Source: Brasenia schreberi (Eukaryota > Streptophyta > Magnoliopsida > Nymphaeales > Cabombaceae). Taken from it: a DNA stretch of 64,000 bases. The notes beneath the pieces are model-generated. The model saw only the letters and a program-made list of their open reading frames with translations, did no database searches and was not told the DNA's origin. A program made the translations under genes and the position numbers. The stretch's first letter is position 1. Each line of letters starts with the position of its first letter. This document shows, piece by piece, positions 1 through 10,254 of the stretch. The stretch is from contig JAYKKT010000088.1 in the NCBI GenBank assembly GCA_036023115.1, forward strand, positions 6,161,001 to 6,225,000. The letters are read 5' to 3'.

Positions 1-1269
1 CCCGGTCCTTCATACTCCAAAACTCGTGTAAGACCTTTCTTACTCAATCTAAATTTCGTTTCTCTTCCATTCAATTCATTAAATGGGGTTGTATTAATGG
101 AGTTTCATCTCCCCCCATGTTGTAATAATCTAGCTTTGCTGCAAGTTTAATTCCGTGGATGAAACACCATATACCCACATGCACGCTAAGTGTTTACTTT
201 AATGCTTCTTCCTTTCTATATGTTATATACCCTCTATACTTCTAATTCCCTCTATGCCTAAGCTATAAAGTACTTTCCATTCATTTACATTCCAGCAAAT
301 TTGCTTTGAGGGTTGTTGCACTTTAAAGTCGTGTAGATTTTGCATAACTATATTCATAAAACCGAAAACTAGATTTTTGCATCTCTGCATATGTCTGTTT
401 CTACAATTTTAATTCTGTGATGCTTGCTCCAATTAGCTCAAAATTTAGCACACTTGTTTCACACACCTTTCGGCACGCTGTATAAAATTGACAAGATTTT
501 AGGGTTGCTCAGCCATGTAATAAAAGCGGATTAAGAACAACTAAATTTCTGTACCACTGTCTATATAGTCGGATTTTTTGAAATAGAGGTTGGGTAAAAG
601 TCTCATATCTCTTTCCACAGGAGTCCAATTTAATTGATTTTTTATGCATTGGAAAGCTAACATCTATAGCTTTCCAGAAACATTAAAATCATTAGAATCG
701 GAGTTCTGAGCAAAGAGATATAGACTCATCTTTGAGTTTTTGTATTTTTGAAACAGAACTGTTTCGAGTGAGTGAGTTGGTTTGGGTCAATTATTTGTTT
801 CTAATTCAATATTACTCCGAATGCAAATTTGAAAAAGGTTACAGTCTCTCCATACTACCATCTTCGTCTGGTAAATTTGTAAAATTTTTGGATGTCTGTA
901 ATGCTTTCAAATCTCTCTTAGAAAAAAACTCTAAAAACAGAATTCTCTGTTTGTAGCAGCTTATATATTTCGAGTATTGAATCAAAAGTGCACAAGTTCA
1001 ACAATTCTTTCAAAAAGACTTGTTCATGTGAAGGGGAGTTATATTTGCTATAAAAATGAAATTTCTAAGTACTCAACACCGACCCTTGAGCATCGGCTCA
1101 AGAAAGTTTGAGTGAAAAGATCCCGCTTGCACACAATCGCCCCGAAGTCTAAAATTTTCAAACATTTGCTAGTTTTAAACTAGCTGGCACGCTCGCGCAA
1201 GCGTAGGTGTGGAAAGTTTCATTTCAAGTTTGTCTCATAAACTTCGAAATGAGAATTTTCATGTCTACA
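1..1269 (+). repeat. 5' LTR of the Ty3 element, cut by the window edge
   Basis: The segment aligns, in inverted orientation, with 25239-27469. Shared blocks include the CTCCCCCCATGTTGTAATAA block near 110 and the CTAGCTGGCACGCTCG block near 1180. The end is set at the CA of TGTCTACA (1269), which matches the CA end of the solo copy. The solo copy is about 2.2 kb, so roughly 1 kb of this LTR lies before the window. Confidence 0.8.
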
Positions 1270-1273
1270 GAAA

Positions 1274-1293
1274 TGGCACGCCCGATGGGACTC
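1274..1293 (+). other. Candidate primer-binding site
   Basis: TGGCACGCCCGATGGGACTC starts four bases after the LTR end. That is where the minus-strand primer site of an LTR retrotransposon lies, and it begins with the expected TGG. The matching tRNA was not identified. Confidence 0.5.
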
Positions 1294-1400
1294 GGGTCTT
1301 GAGGAATTTCAATCCAAACAAGTAAAACTCACAGAAAATTTTCAAAGTGTTTAACATTGGTAAATTGTGTACGTGTAGGATTTTCAAGGCTCATAAAATC

Positions 1401-2924
1401 ATGTCGAGTTCGGATGGTTCTTATGAGGTGTCGAGCCGGGCTTCATTCTCGTCAAGTCAGTTTTCCAAAAGATTTTCAAAAACAAATTTCAAAAACAAGA
1501 AAGTGTTATTAGAAGACTTGAGGAAAGAATTTGAAGCAAGAATAGCCGCTCTTAGCCAAGAGGCCGAAGCTGTCGAATCCTGATCATCCCATGGAAAGCA
1601 AACTAGAGCTCGAAAGAAAACGAGCAAGCCCATAAAACCCAAAGAGACCTCTATTATGGAGGAGGACAAAGAGCTCGAGTCATTCACATTAAAAGATCGC
1701 AAGGCCCTCTAACAATTATTAAAGGGCTAAGCCTAGGAAAAGAGATCATATGCCCTATCCGATTTTCTACCTTCCGATTATCAAACGAATAGTGACGATG
1801 ACATACCGAATTTCCACCGGTATGACGGAACGGGGGATTCTAGATCCCACCTCCAACTCTTTTCTCACTGAGCATACAAAAAGAAGAAAGACTCGGCTAA
1901 ATGGATCTACTGGTTCCCCCTCTCCCTTAAGGGAACCGCTTCTAAGTGGCTCGCTTCCTACGACTTAAGCCAATTTGCTACTTTTGAAGAGTTGGTAAAT
2001 GGTTTCATGCAAAAGTTTTCACACAACGTGGAAGTGACCCTCACTTTGAACACCCTAAGAGACACGAAACAAGCCACGAACGAGGATGCTCACGCATTTA
2101 TCGTTCGATGGAGGTCTTTATTGGGGCAAGTAAGAGAGTCCATCTCGAAAGGATGTGCCGTAATGCTCATCCTTGAGAATTTCAAATCCGAACTGAAAAT
2201 ACTTCTTTCTCTTAATGAAATTTTCACTTTCCACAAATTAATCAAGAAGGCTTCCCTATTCGAAGAAAATATGAAAAAGGGGGTCTATGATGACTTTTGG
2301 AAAGGCAAGATTTTTTCAAAAACCCGTTTTGAAAAGCTCGGGACTTACGGGCCAACTACTACGGACAATGAGGCAAAACCCCAAAAAGTTGCAAATGTCC
2401 GAGTAGAATCGAGCCTGGCCAACACTTCAAAATCTGAATCAAAGAACAAAAAGTTTCAAAGGTCTTTTGAAAAGAGGGAGTATACCCCGTTGGGGCAGTC
2501 CATTACAGAGGTCCTCAACCTCCTGCTCGCTCAGGGAATAGTGACACTCCCAGAAGTTCCTGAGGGGACACCTCCTAAAGGAAAATTTTTAAACAAGTTT
2601 TGCAAGTATCATAGGCTAAAAGGCCATGATACAAATCACTGCTACATAAATAAAATAGAGAACTTGATCGAGCAAGGCCGACTCCAGGTCATCGAGGAAC
2701 TGGAGCCCGCCCAAGCCGTACTCAAGGAACCCTTCCCCAACCATGCAAGCACTAGCGGGAAGGACAAGCAGGTATATACTCTCTCCTTTCATTTGAATGG
2801 TTTGGAACATGCATGGCATCCGGATAGCACTACTTGTCACACACCACTGTTCGTAATAAAAAAAGCCAAACAAGTAGTGATCCGGGGAGCACTTAGAGTT
2901 CCGCCCCGGCCAGAGCCTTATTAG
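1401..2924 (+). pseudogene. gag of the Ty3 element, broken
   Basis: The capsid precursor begins near the MSSSDGSYEVS segment and is interrupted by TGA at 1581-1583 and further stops around 1710-1880. From 1992 a frame of 310 codons stays open. It holds the retrotransposon gag core (residues about 1-90 of that frame: GFMQKFSHNVEV, HAFIVRWRSLLGQV) and a zinc-knuckle-like CKYHRLKGHDTNHC (about 2601-2642), a C-x2-H-x5-H-x4-C arrangement. Upstream, in other frames, HRYDGTGD and KWLASYDLSQFATFEEL extend the gag match. The protein would package element RNA in virus-like particles; this copy cannot make it whole. Confidence 0.82.
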
Positions 2925-3054
2925 AGATTCGAGGTGCTCCCAAGCATCAAACTAAAGCCCACCTAGGAACGAGCCATAGGGAAGGTGTGGACAAGGTCAC
3001 TAGGTCCAAAAGGATCTACCAACCCCACACTTAGCAAAAGATGCTAGCAAGGAA

Positions 3055-4023
3055 GTGGTCATTATCCCCGACCCTTCAAAATCATGCATTCCCAAAGTAT
3101 CGCATCTCATGGGTAAAAACAATGTGTTAACCCCATATGATTTCGAAAATCACCTTGTTAAGATTCTCATAAACATGTCTATCTTAGAACTTATCCAAAC
3201 ATCCCTTAGACATAGACAAGTTTTAGAAAAGATCTTAGAGAAGGCCAAGGTTAACTTAACCATAACTCTTGAGTCCCTCTCCTTCCTAGTCTCACCCATT
3301 TGTGCTAAAACTTTCATTGTGTTTTCGAAAGACGAGCTAGAACAACCCCACCAAAACTATAACCAAGCCTTGCATATAGAGGTGGTATTGAATCACCATC
3401 CTCTAGACAAGTGTTTGGTTGATGGCGGAGGAGGTCTAAATATACTTCCACTACACATAGCCTACAAAATAGGAGTCTCCTTGACCTCTCTAAACCCGAG
3501 TTCCATTGTGATCACAGGATACGATGGAAACGCATACAAACCTTTAGGAGTCATAGAGTTACCCATAGAAGTAGGGGGCATAAGTCATTCCGGGGTGTTT
3601 CATGTTTTAGACATACATCCCTATTATAACCTACTCCTAAGAAGGCCATGAATACATAGCTTGCGGGTTGTGCCATCCACCTTTCATAGGTATGTAAAAA
3701 TACCCCTCCAAAACCAAGTTGTGGTAATTCTAGGAGAGAATCACCCCCATCTACAGGGAATTCAAAATTTCTCATGCTTGTCTGGTTACCAAACCCATGA
3801 GCCAAAACTAGGTGAACCCTCGGTCGACCATCCCAAACCCATCCTAAAACCAAAAGGTGTCGTGCACATAAAAGGGCCGCCCAAGGCTAGCCCGCTCAAG
3901 ACCAGCTCAAAACTACCCAAAGTCCTCTCGAAGTCCATAAAAGTGTTTGAGCATAACATGGATGACACCAAGTTCCAAGGTCATCCCCTTTATAAAACAT
4001 TTTCAAAATTGAAGAAGCCTTAG
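3055..4023 (+). pseudogene. Aspartic protease region of the Ty3 element, with a nonsense codon
   Basis: The frame carries LVDGGGGLNILP at about 3417-3452. This matches the D-x-G active-site region of plant Ty3 proteases, followed by the flap-side segment VITGYDGNAYKPLGVIELP. At 3649-3651 a TGA interrupts the conserved stretch RRP-stop-IHSLRVVPSTFHRYVK, where the family has tryptophan, so a TGG to TGA change is the simplest explanation. The same frame continues open to 4023. The protease would cut the Gag-Pol polyprotein. Confidence 0.8.
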
Positions 4024-4026
4024 AAC

Positions 4027-4239
4027 ATGATGTTGAACATGGGTTATATGCCTTATCAAGGCTTAGGGAGCCAAAACCAAGGTCGTCTTGAACCCATAGT
4101 GTCAAACCCAAGCCGATATGGGATAGGCTACGATCCATCCATACCACCCGAACCTCCACCCACGACCACTTGGGTCAAGGGTGCCTTAGAACCTCCTAAC
4201 ACCGAAACCTATGACTTAGACCTCTTATTTAGAGCCTAA
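4027..4239 (+). pseudogene. G-patch-like segment of the Ty3 pol region
   Basis: In the same frame as the protease, NMGYMPYQGLGSQNQGRLEP (near 4036-4098) resembles the G-patch core in spacing and glycines (MGY..GQGLG...QG..EPI). G-patches after protease are known in some retroelements and are thought to bind nucleic acid. The rest of the segment is proline-rich spacer. Assignment rests on the motif alone. Confidence 0.5.
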
Positions 4240-4284
4240 TGCATGGTGTTTTCTTTGTAGGTTTGATGGAAGACCCCGCCACAT

Positions 4285-4632
4285 CCAAAAACCCAAAAAA
4301 ATTAAAAATTTGCAAAATTCAAAAACATTTAGAAAATTCTCAAAACCCAAAAATAATAGAAAATTTCAAAAATCTCAAAAAGAATGTGATTTACATTTCT
4401 CCTCCTTCCATTTATTTATAAAAAGCCAAAAAAATTGAAAATTTTGAAAATTCTAAAAAGAATGTGGTTTTTGTTCCTTCCTCGTGTTTACAAAAAGCCA
4501 AAAAAATTAAAAAGTTTGAAAATACCAAAAACAAGGTTTTGTACATTCCATCTCCGAAAAGCAATTTCGAAAAAGCCAAAAAAATCGAAAATCTTGAAAA
4601 ACCCAAAAACATTATCTTTGTGAAAAGCCCTA
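4285..4632 (+). repeat. Lysine-rich tandem repeat within pol
   Basis: At least three units of about 72-80 bp begin with AAAAAGCCAAAAAAATT (near 4420, 4492 and 4571), preceded by a more decayed stretch from 4285. Translated, the units read KAKKIENFENSKKNVVFV, KAKKIKKFENTKNKVLYI and KAKKIENLEKPKNIIFV. The repeat sits between the G-patch-like segment and RT. Confidence 0.75.
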
Positions 4633-5235
4633 GTCTTTTGAAAGTGGTAGATGTTCCAAAACCGTGTGCCTTGCCTAGCACTTTCATAGAACCCAAATTT
4701 CTCAAGAGTGATCAAAGCAAGGAGGAAGATTCCCTCATCCATGAGGAGGACCAAACCTCCGAGCTTCCCGAATTTCATAGAATCCTTGATTTAGAAAAGC
4801 CTTTAAATTTCGTAGGAGGAGATTTTGTGGAAGTAAATCTAGGGAGTGAGTCTAATCTCAAGCATGTTAAAATAGGTACATGTTTACATGAGCATGAAAG
4901 GACATCATTCATCACATTTCTCAAATCATATGTAGACGTGTTTGCATGAACCTACGAAGACATACCGGGTTTAGACCCAATGGTAGTAGAGCATCGTCTT
5001 CCCCTAGAACCAAATGCTAAATCCATAAAGCAAAAGCTTAGAAAGATTCACCCCGATGTGCACGCACAAGTGAAAGAGGGTTTAGAAGATCTTTTAAAAG
5101 TCAGATTTATAAAACCCATTGCGTACTCGGAATGGCTTTCAAATATTGTTGTTGTTCAAAAATCCAATGGGAAAATTAGGATTTGCATTGATTTTAGAAA
5201 TTTGAACAAAGCCACTCCAAAAGACAATTATGAAA
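4464..5235 (+). pseudogene. Reverse transcriptase N-terminal part of the Ty3 element
   Basis: One frame runs from the lysine repeats through HEHERTSFITFLKSYVDVFA, a TGA at 4947-4949 where the family has tryptophan, then TYEDIPGLDPMVVEHRLPL, HPDVHAQVKEGLEDLLKV, FIKPIAYSEWLSNIVVVQK and GKIRICIDFRNLNKATPKDN. This is the fingers region upstream of the RT catalytic aspartates. Similarity ends near 5235 and the following 113 bp do not match RT. Confidence 0.88.
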
Positions 5236-5348
5236 TGGAGCAGTCCCTCGCAGTTGTATTCTTCTTCGTCATGAATCACTCTTTTCCTCTCAAGGAGCAG
5301 CTTCCAATTCAACGTGAAAGTGAATCTCTCGCTAATACGCCAATGACC
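5236..5348. other. Short unassigned segment between two transposons
   Basis: This sequence follows the RT break and precedes the Mutator-like element's target duplication. The open frame from RT runs through it, but the residues do not resemble RT. No repeat was recognised. Confidence 0.4.
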
Positions 5349-5357
5349 CCTCAAATA
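5349..5357 (+). repeat. Left 9-bp target site duplication of the MULE
   Basis: CCTCAAATA directly abuts the left terminal inverted repeat. The same nine bases stand at 10246-10254 after the right one. Nine bases is the standard duplication length of Mutator superfamily insertions. Confidence 0.85.
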
Positions 5358-5440
5358 GAGGATTGACATGCACACACCTTTTTTATTATCCACACATCCT
5401 ATGTTTTTCATATTTTCTAAAATACTCTAGATAATTTGTA
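5358..5440 (+). repeat. Left TIR of the MULE
   Basis: Reads GAGGATTGACATGCACACAC, then TATTATCCACACATCCTATG and a TTTTCTAAAATACTC stretch. It pairs with the reverse complement of 10165-10245 (GGATTACTATTTGCACACCC, then ACTATCCCATACACCCTATG). Confidence 0.8.
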
Positions 5441-5579
5441 GTCATTGTCAAGGTAACCTTTTCAGATCAACTGACATAAAACCCACAAGAGGTGCCTGAG
5501 GTGTGTCTCCCTATGTAGGAGAGACATCTATATTGTGTCTTTTTTTTTATTTGATTAACTAATTATGCTTTTGTTATGA

Positions 5580-7340
5580 AGATATGACTCATAGAGCACG
5601 AGTAAAAGGGCATAATGTCACCACTTCATCTAGGTAATGCAATGCCATATCACATAGAGTATGATCCTATGGACGACAACAAGGATAAGAAGACATTGTG
5701 ACAGAAATTGATCCTTCACATTATGAGGGTGATATATTAACCTCAAATGCTAAGATTATTATTATACAGAGTGAGGATGAGGGTCTCCTTATATGTTAGG
5801 ATTATTCTCTAGCATTGAATGTCATATTGCTTATAAGATTTGACATAAAAAAGTAATTTCTAACTTTAGTGAAATTGTATATTCAATATCAATACTCACT
5901 GTTCCAATTGACTATATAAATATAAATATATAAATAATATGAAAAGTTGTAACAACTCACAAAAGGTATACTATTGACAAAGCATGGCTAGTAAAAAAGA
6001 GGGATAGGAGGTATGATAATTAGGTTGAGATTGTAGATATGAGTGAGCTAATTAGATAAGAAGGTTTGCTATATGAAGTTATAGATTAAGCATTGTTGAC
6101 TGCTTTTATCAAGCATTGACAACCAAACACAAACATTTTTTACGTCATGGGATGAGATGACTATCATACTTCACGATGTCTATGAGATACTTAGTCTTTC
6201 AATAGAGGAACAACTTGTTGTCTTAACATAAAAGATGATGGCTAGAAGCAAGAAAGACATTTTGAGTGATATGTCAGGGATGAATATCAATGAAGTAGTA
6301 CTAAAGATTAAGTCTGAAGCCATTAAGTTTGGGGTACTTCGAACTAATTTTTCAAGAGGAGTCAGTAGCAAAAACAAAGCTTTATTATATTTATTATATT
6401 AGTTAAATTATACACTATATTAGGATAAGTATAGAGACATAATGTCAATAATGATCATGCATTTATTGACACATGATGTCTGTAGAGTTAACAATTATGA
6501 TTAGGGTGTAACAACATTATAAAAGCAACTAAGAAAGACATATCGAATAGAAGCACAACAACTTAGTGAGCACACTTCTTTGCTCCAACTAAGAACTTGT
6601 ACTATTTTTACTTGTTATAATATCTTTTATATAGGTATTTTTATAATTTAATAATTATGTTATATATTTTAATTATAGGCATAGATTTATGAGTATTTCA
6701 TAGCCTTCAGAGATAAAATGTGACTATAATGACTAGATGAGGAATCACAAGACGACCGATAGATGAGAAATGTCTCTTTCAAGCAATCTCATGTTGATCA
6801 ACTTACTAAGTACCGTAAGCAACTGGAGTTGATGATAGTAAAACATGTGTTTTTTGAAATTATAATTATATTCTTTATTTTATATATTCTTATATTTTTG
6901 ATGTTATACATTCTTATCTTTTATTTTATGCAATGTAGATTGACTAGCAACTATATAGTTATGTAAAATTTTCGAATTGTAAGTTGTTCAGGTAGCACAA
7001 ATACATTTGTTGTATAGATATTGTAGAATCGTATATGCCAAATCATGTAGTTCGACAATTTGATTATCGTTAAGGCATCCTAGATGTGCAAATGAGACCC
7101 TCAATTGCAAATAGACTTGCGAAGCCCTATGTTAATAAGATATAATATGAGTCACGTGACGCAACTTGTGAGGCACAATGCTTACATTGTTTTGATCTTG
7201 ATCACTTTAGCATCTTAATACTTTATCCTCATGAGTGCAATGAGTTGTATATGAAGTGGTACATTCCTCAAAGGTATCGATTTATTTTGAGAGATTCTAT
7301 TAATACAATCGACTCATCTAACTCCAATTACATAACACAA
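5580..7340 (+). pseudogene. Plant mobile domain (PMD) protein remnant
   Basis: Frames broken by stops still show the PMD pattern. GLLYEVID and ALLTAFIKH (around 6065-6115) are followed by TFFTSWDEMTIILHDVYEIL (6134-6193), corresponding to the usual TFH..GEMTITL.DV..IL core. Further on come RKQLELM near 6810 and VESYMPNHVVRQFDYR (about 7023-7069), then YMKWYIPQRYRFI. AT-rich stretches between the matches (about 6600-6680, 6850-6950) look like introns. PMD proteins include host silencing factors of the MAIN/MAIL family and proteins carried by MULEs and Ty3 elements. Its position inside this MULE favours transposon cargo. Confidence 0.65.
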
Positions 7341-7344
7341 TACA

Positions 7345-7950
7345 TCATTATTCATGTAGGTAAATAAATAATTGTATATATTAGTAGCATTTTAAACTTT
7401 GTTTTATTTTGATTATAATACTAACTTTCTCATAATTTCTTTCTTATAACAATGTCTTATTGCAGTACATGACACACTAGAATAAACTTTGGTATATTTA
7501 TAACGAATGTGACTATTGTCGGACGATCCTATATTATTAGAGTTGTTAGAGATATATGAAAAATGCTACTGCCAACGAGTATACCGATTGATCTTTATAC
7601 ATAAAGATGATGCATGACATTGTAGGATGAGGCTTGTATTTGGGTGTATAAGTAAATGATGTTTGTAATGAAAGAAATTTAGTTTTGTTACTCTTTGTCC
7701 TAAATATACACAATTGTAATGAAATCATGTTTTCATTTAAATTAAAAAATATTTATTTATATAAACGTTGAATAACATTTGATTATCGTCTTAAATATCG
7801 TGTATAATATCATCTCCTAGTCCTCACATTTGTATATATATCTCGATAGCTCATAAAATGATTGATTCAAATTCTCAATGCTTTAATGTCGGTATCATTG
7901 TCAAGACGAAAAGATAAGAGGCATCAAAACAACATAGAGGATTAATCATA
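7345..7950. other. AT-rich interior of the MULE, nothing assigned
   Basis: No coding similarity was recognised in either strand between the PMD remnant and the minus-strand pseudogene. Short open frames here lack recognisable motifs. Confidence 0.4.
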
Positions 7951-7959
7951 ATTTTGATA

Positions 7960-8690
7960 AACTAAATAATTAAATAACATAATCATATTTAAAAATATAT
8001 TGATTACCACTAGAAAATATTGTATTGCGAGATGATAGCACATATACCATACATTCCTCACAACTAACTACTTAGTATATGGTACTAACGATGAACATGT
8101 CATTGATCCTATCATAGAGAATAATACCAATTCTGTATTTCATCGAGTAACAATCATTGAACCCATATTTGGCATGAACATCCCCCAATAATCACTAAGA
8201 TAAGGCCCATCTTTCATTTATGCAATACGAAGAATAATAGAATCAATACTACTATCTTTTATCAAAACTTGTATATATATGTTATACCTAAGTACCACTT
8301 CTTTTAATCACTCTTTACAAGTTTCATGCCACCACTCCTCCTTTTATCTTAAAAGTGCACCAATGATTTGTTACATGCAATTTTCATATTCAATTATATT
8401 AACTCAAACATTTACAAATATGTAGGTTCAAAGTCTAGCCACTTTGAAATATTATTCTCAATGGTTAAAAGGGGATCACAACTCCTTCAAGAGGAATGAC
8501 CCACCATAAGAGAGAAATCGCTCCCTCGAACACATGTACATCCATGCATTACTCTAAGAGAGGTATTCATGTCTGAATGCTCTCAAGCTAATAAATTCCT
8601 CTTCATAAATCAGTCACATTGTCTCTCTTTATGATGACAAATGGGTGACTCTTGTAGGTGGTGTACTGAGGACTCAACTTCTCATCTAAT
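7960..8690 (-). pseudogene. Degraded C-terminal part of the MULE protein, possibly OTU-like
   Basis: Downstream (on the minus strand) of the transposase tail, broken frames include LRAFRHEYLSL and WGMFMPNMGSMIV. The second resembles the W-M-x-M-P-x-M-G-x-x-I segment of the OTU-like C-terminal domains found in some FAR1/MULE proteins. The match is short and interrupted by stops; the domain assignment is tentative. Confidence 0.35.
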
Positions 8691-8699
8691 ATCTTAACA

Positions 8700-9540
8700 A
8701 ATCTGTCTTGATATAAATGATTTCTTAACTTTCTCCAAATGGTCTAAATCATAGATATTCTTTCATTCTCTCTTACATGATCTATAATATGTGGCATGTC
8801 CTCCTCCATGTATAGATTCTTCCAAAATTGATCAGCTGTTGGCAAATATATCGATTCACTACATTTAAGAAAATGGTTGATCTCATGAGAATACGACAAC
8901 CCATGTGAACATCATAATATATAACGATATGTTTTTCGGTCTAAACCTACTATCTCTATATAATTGTATACTCTTATAATTAAGCTAAGAACATACCATG
9001 ATACTCTTTTAATTAAGGTTTGCTAAAGTATCTTCTATCACGTCAAAGTAATGCATGATGATTATTTGTGATTCTTTAAATGACTTCAATTTTGTAATTT
9101 GCAACTCTATCAATGAATGTAATTGTATCGATCTAGAGCATTATATCAAATCTCTCAATTGAGTTAGTGATAAAGTCTTTTAACCTTCCGTGTGTACTTT
9201 TGACCTTGACAACCATTAATAAACAATCATTATAAATTTCAAGAACAATAGATAATATATCTATATGCATTAGCAACCAATTTCACATACCTATTAGTTA
9301 TATGAGTACCATAATGAATCACCCTATCTGTTCATGCCAAGATAATTTTTTCTTATATGGGTACAACCACTACTCTTTAAGATAAGAGAGTAGGGCATGA
9401 AATATTTTACACTTCAATTCCATTACCTCCATTGCTTCCTTGTAGCTATTCTCATATGATGAGTGGATGACCTCCCCAACTGATACCAAAGGCACTCATT
9501 ATCTCTTTATTCATTGTTAATTTTATAATATTTTTTGTTA
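8700..9540 (-). pseudogene. MULE/FAR1-type transposase, C-terminal part
   Basis: Minus-strand frames show, in protein order: EVIHSSYENSYKEAMEVMEL and FHALLSYLKE (near 9490-9400), VIHYGTHITNRYVKL (about 9280-9330; the family has HYG..TTNR.E.AH), LHSLIELQITKLKSFKESQ (about 9069-9120), a degraded SWIM-finger zone with HGLSYSHEI, and YLPTADQFWKNLYMEEDMPH (near 8790-8860). This is the order of the transposase tail after the DDE domain. Stops separate most blocks. Its product would have cut and joined MULE ends. Confidence 0.75.
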
Positions 9541-10164
9541 TATGTTGTCAACATAAAAAGTGAGTCAAATCCAAAAATATTATTTGAATAAAATTTACTA
9601 ATGCCAATTCACAGTCACTACAGATGACACGTAAAAAGTTGTTTAGAGCACTTAACTGTCTCACACACCTCGATACTCAAACAAAATTCTTTTTTTTACA
9701 CTCATAAAATCGAAGTCGATAGAGAAGATGTTTTTGAGGTTGATGTGAACCCAATAACCTTGAAGAATTGCATCTCTTCCTTAAAGGAAGACACTGACAA
9801 GGCACGTTTTTCTATAAAGAGAGACGCGCCTGGTCTTTGTTTGACATCGAAACTCTAGCAAGTAAATTCTCGACCAAAAATCAAAATGAAGAAAAAAAAA
9901 AAAAAAAGGATAAACCTATAAGAATATGAAGATATTACTAAGAATCAACCTCTCAAAACCTAAGAAAATATGAAAATTATCCAAATCAATCTATCTCTTT
10001 CTCTTTTTATGTTTTTCTTTCTTTCTTCTTTTGTAAATTTTCAAGGAAGTTCATATCAAAATATTCGTGTATTCGTTGGAAGAAAGCAACAATATATTTC
10101 AACGAACGAAATACTGATTGCTGAAGTAAAAAAAATGCTAGAATTGGATGTGGAGAGGAGAGGA
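9541..10164. other. Right subterminal region of the MULE
   Basis: AT-rich, with a poly-A tract (about 9893-9907) and an imperfect inverted repeat around a TATA-like CTATAAAG near 9820-9850. A 68-codon open frame at 9970-10176 starts with a hydrophobic stretch (LSLSLFMFFFLSSFVNF), but nothing else supports it as a gene. Confidence 0.4.
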
Positions 10165-10245
10165 AAATTGTTGTAGAGATATTTTCAGTATTTTTAAAAC
10201 ATAGGGTGTATGGGATAGTAAAAGTGGGTGTGCAAATAGTAATCC
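10165..10245 (-). repeat. Right TIR of the MULE
   Basis: Read on the minus strand it begins GGATTACTATTTGCACACCC and continues in parallel with the left TIR for about 65-80 bp. The last base is set by the target duplication that follows. Confidence 0.8.
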
Positions 10246-10254
10246 CCTCAAATA
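10246..10254 (+). repeat. Right 9-bp target site duplication of the MULE
   Basis: CCTCAAATA, identical to 5349-5357. Confidence 0.85.

Larger units (their letters stand above)
1..5235 (+). mobile_element. Truncated Ty3/gypsy LTR retrotransposon
   Basis: Layout in order: partial 5' LTR (to 1269), primer-binding-site candidate, gag, aspartic protease, G-patch-like motif, lysine-rich repeats, and the first part of reverse transcriptase. Homology stops inside RT, just after the ATPKDNYEM segment near 5235. The catalytic RT motif, RNase H, integrase and 3' LTR are absent. All coding parts carry stops, so it cannot be active. The protease-to-RT wording and long LTR suggest the Tat/Ogre side of the plant Ty3 clades; that placement is an inference. 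The same LTR family recurs as a solo LTR at 25239-27469 in the opposite orientation. Confidence 0.88.
5358..10245. mobile_element. Mutator-like element (MULE) with TIRs, decayed
   Basis: The 4.9-kb element has terminal inverted repeats of roughly 65-85 bp and a perfect 9-bp duplication. Inside, a plant-mobile-domain pseudogene lies on the plus strand in the left half and a MULE transposase C-terminal pseudogene on the minus strand in the right half, so the two converge. The N-terminal and catalytic part of the transposase is missing, because only about 700 bp remain between the transposase match and the right end. Both reading frames contain many stops, so the element is dead. Confidence 0.82.
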
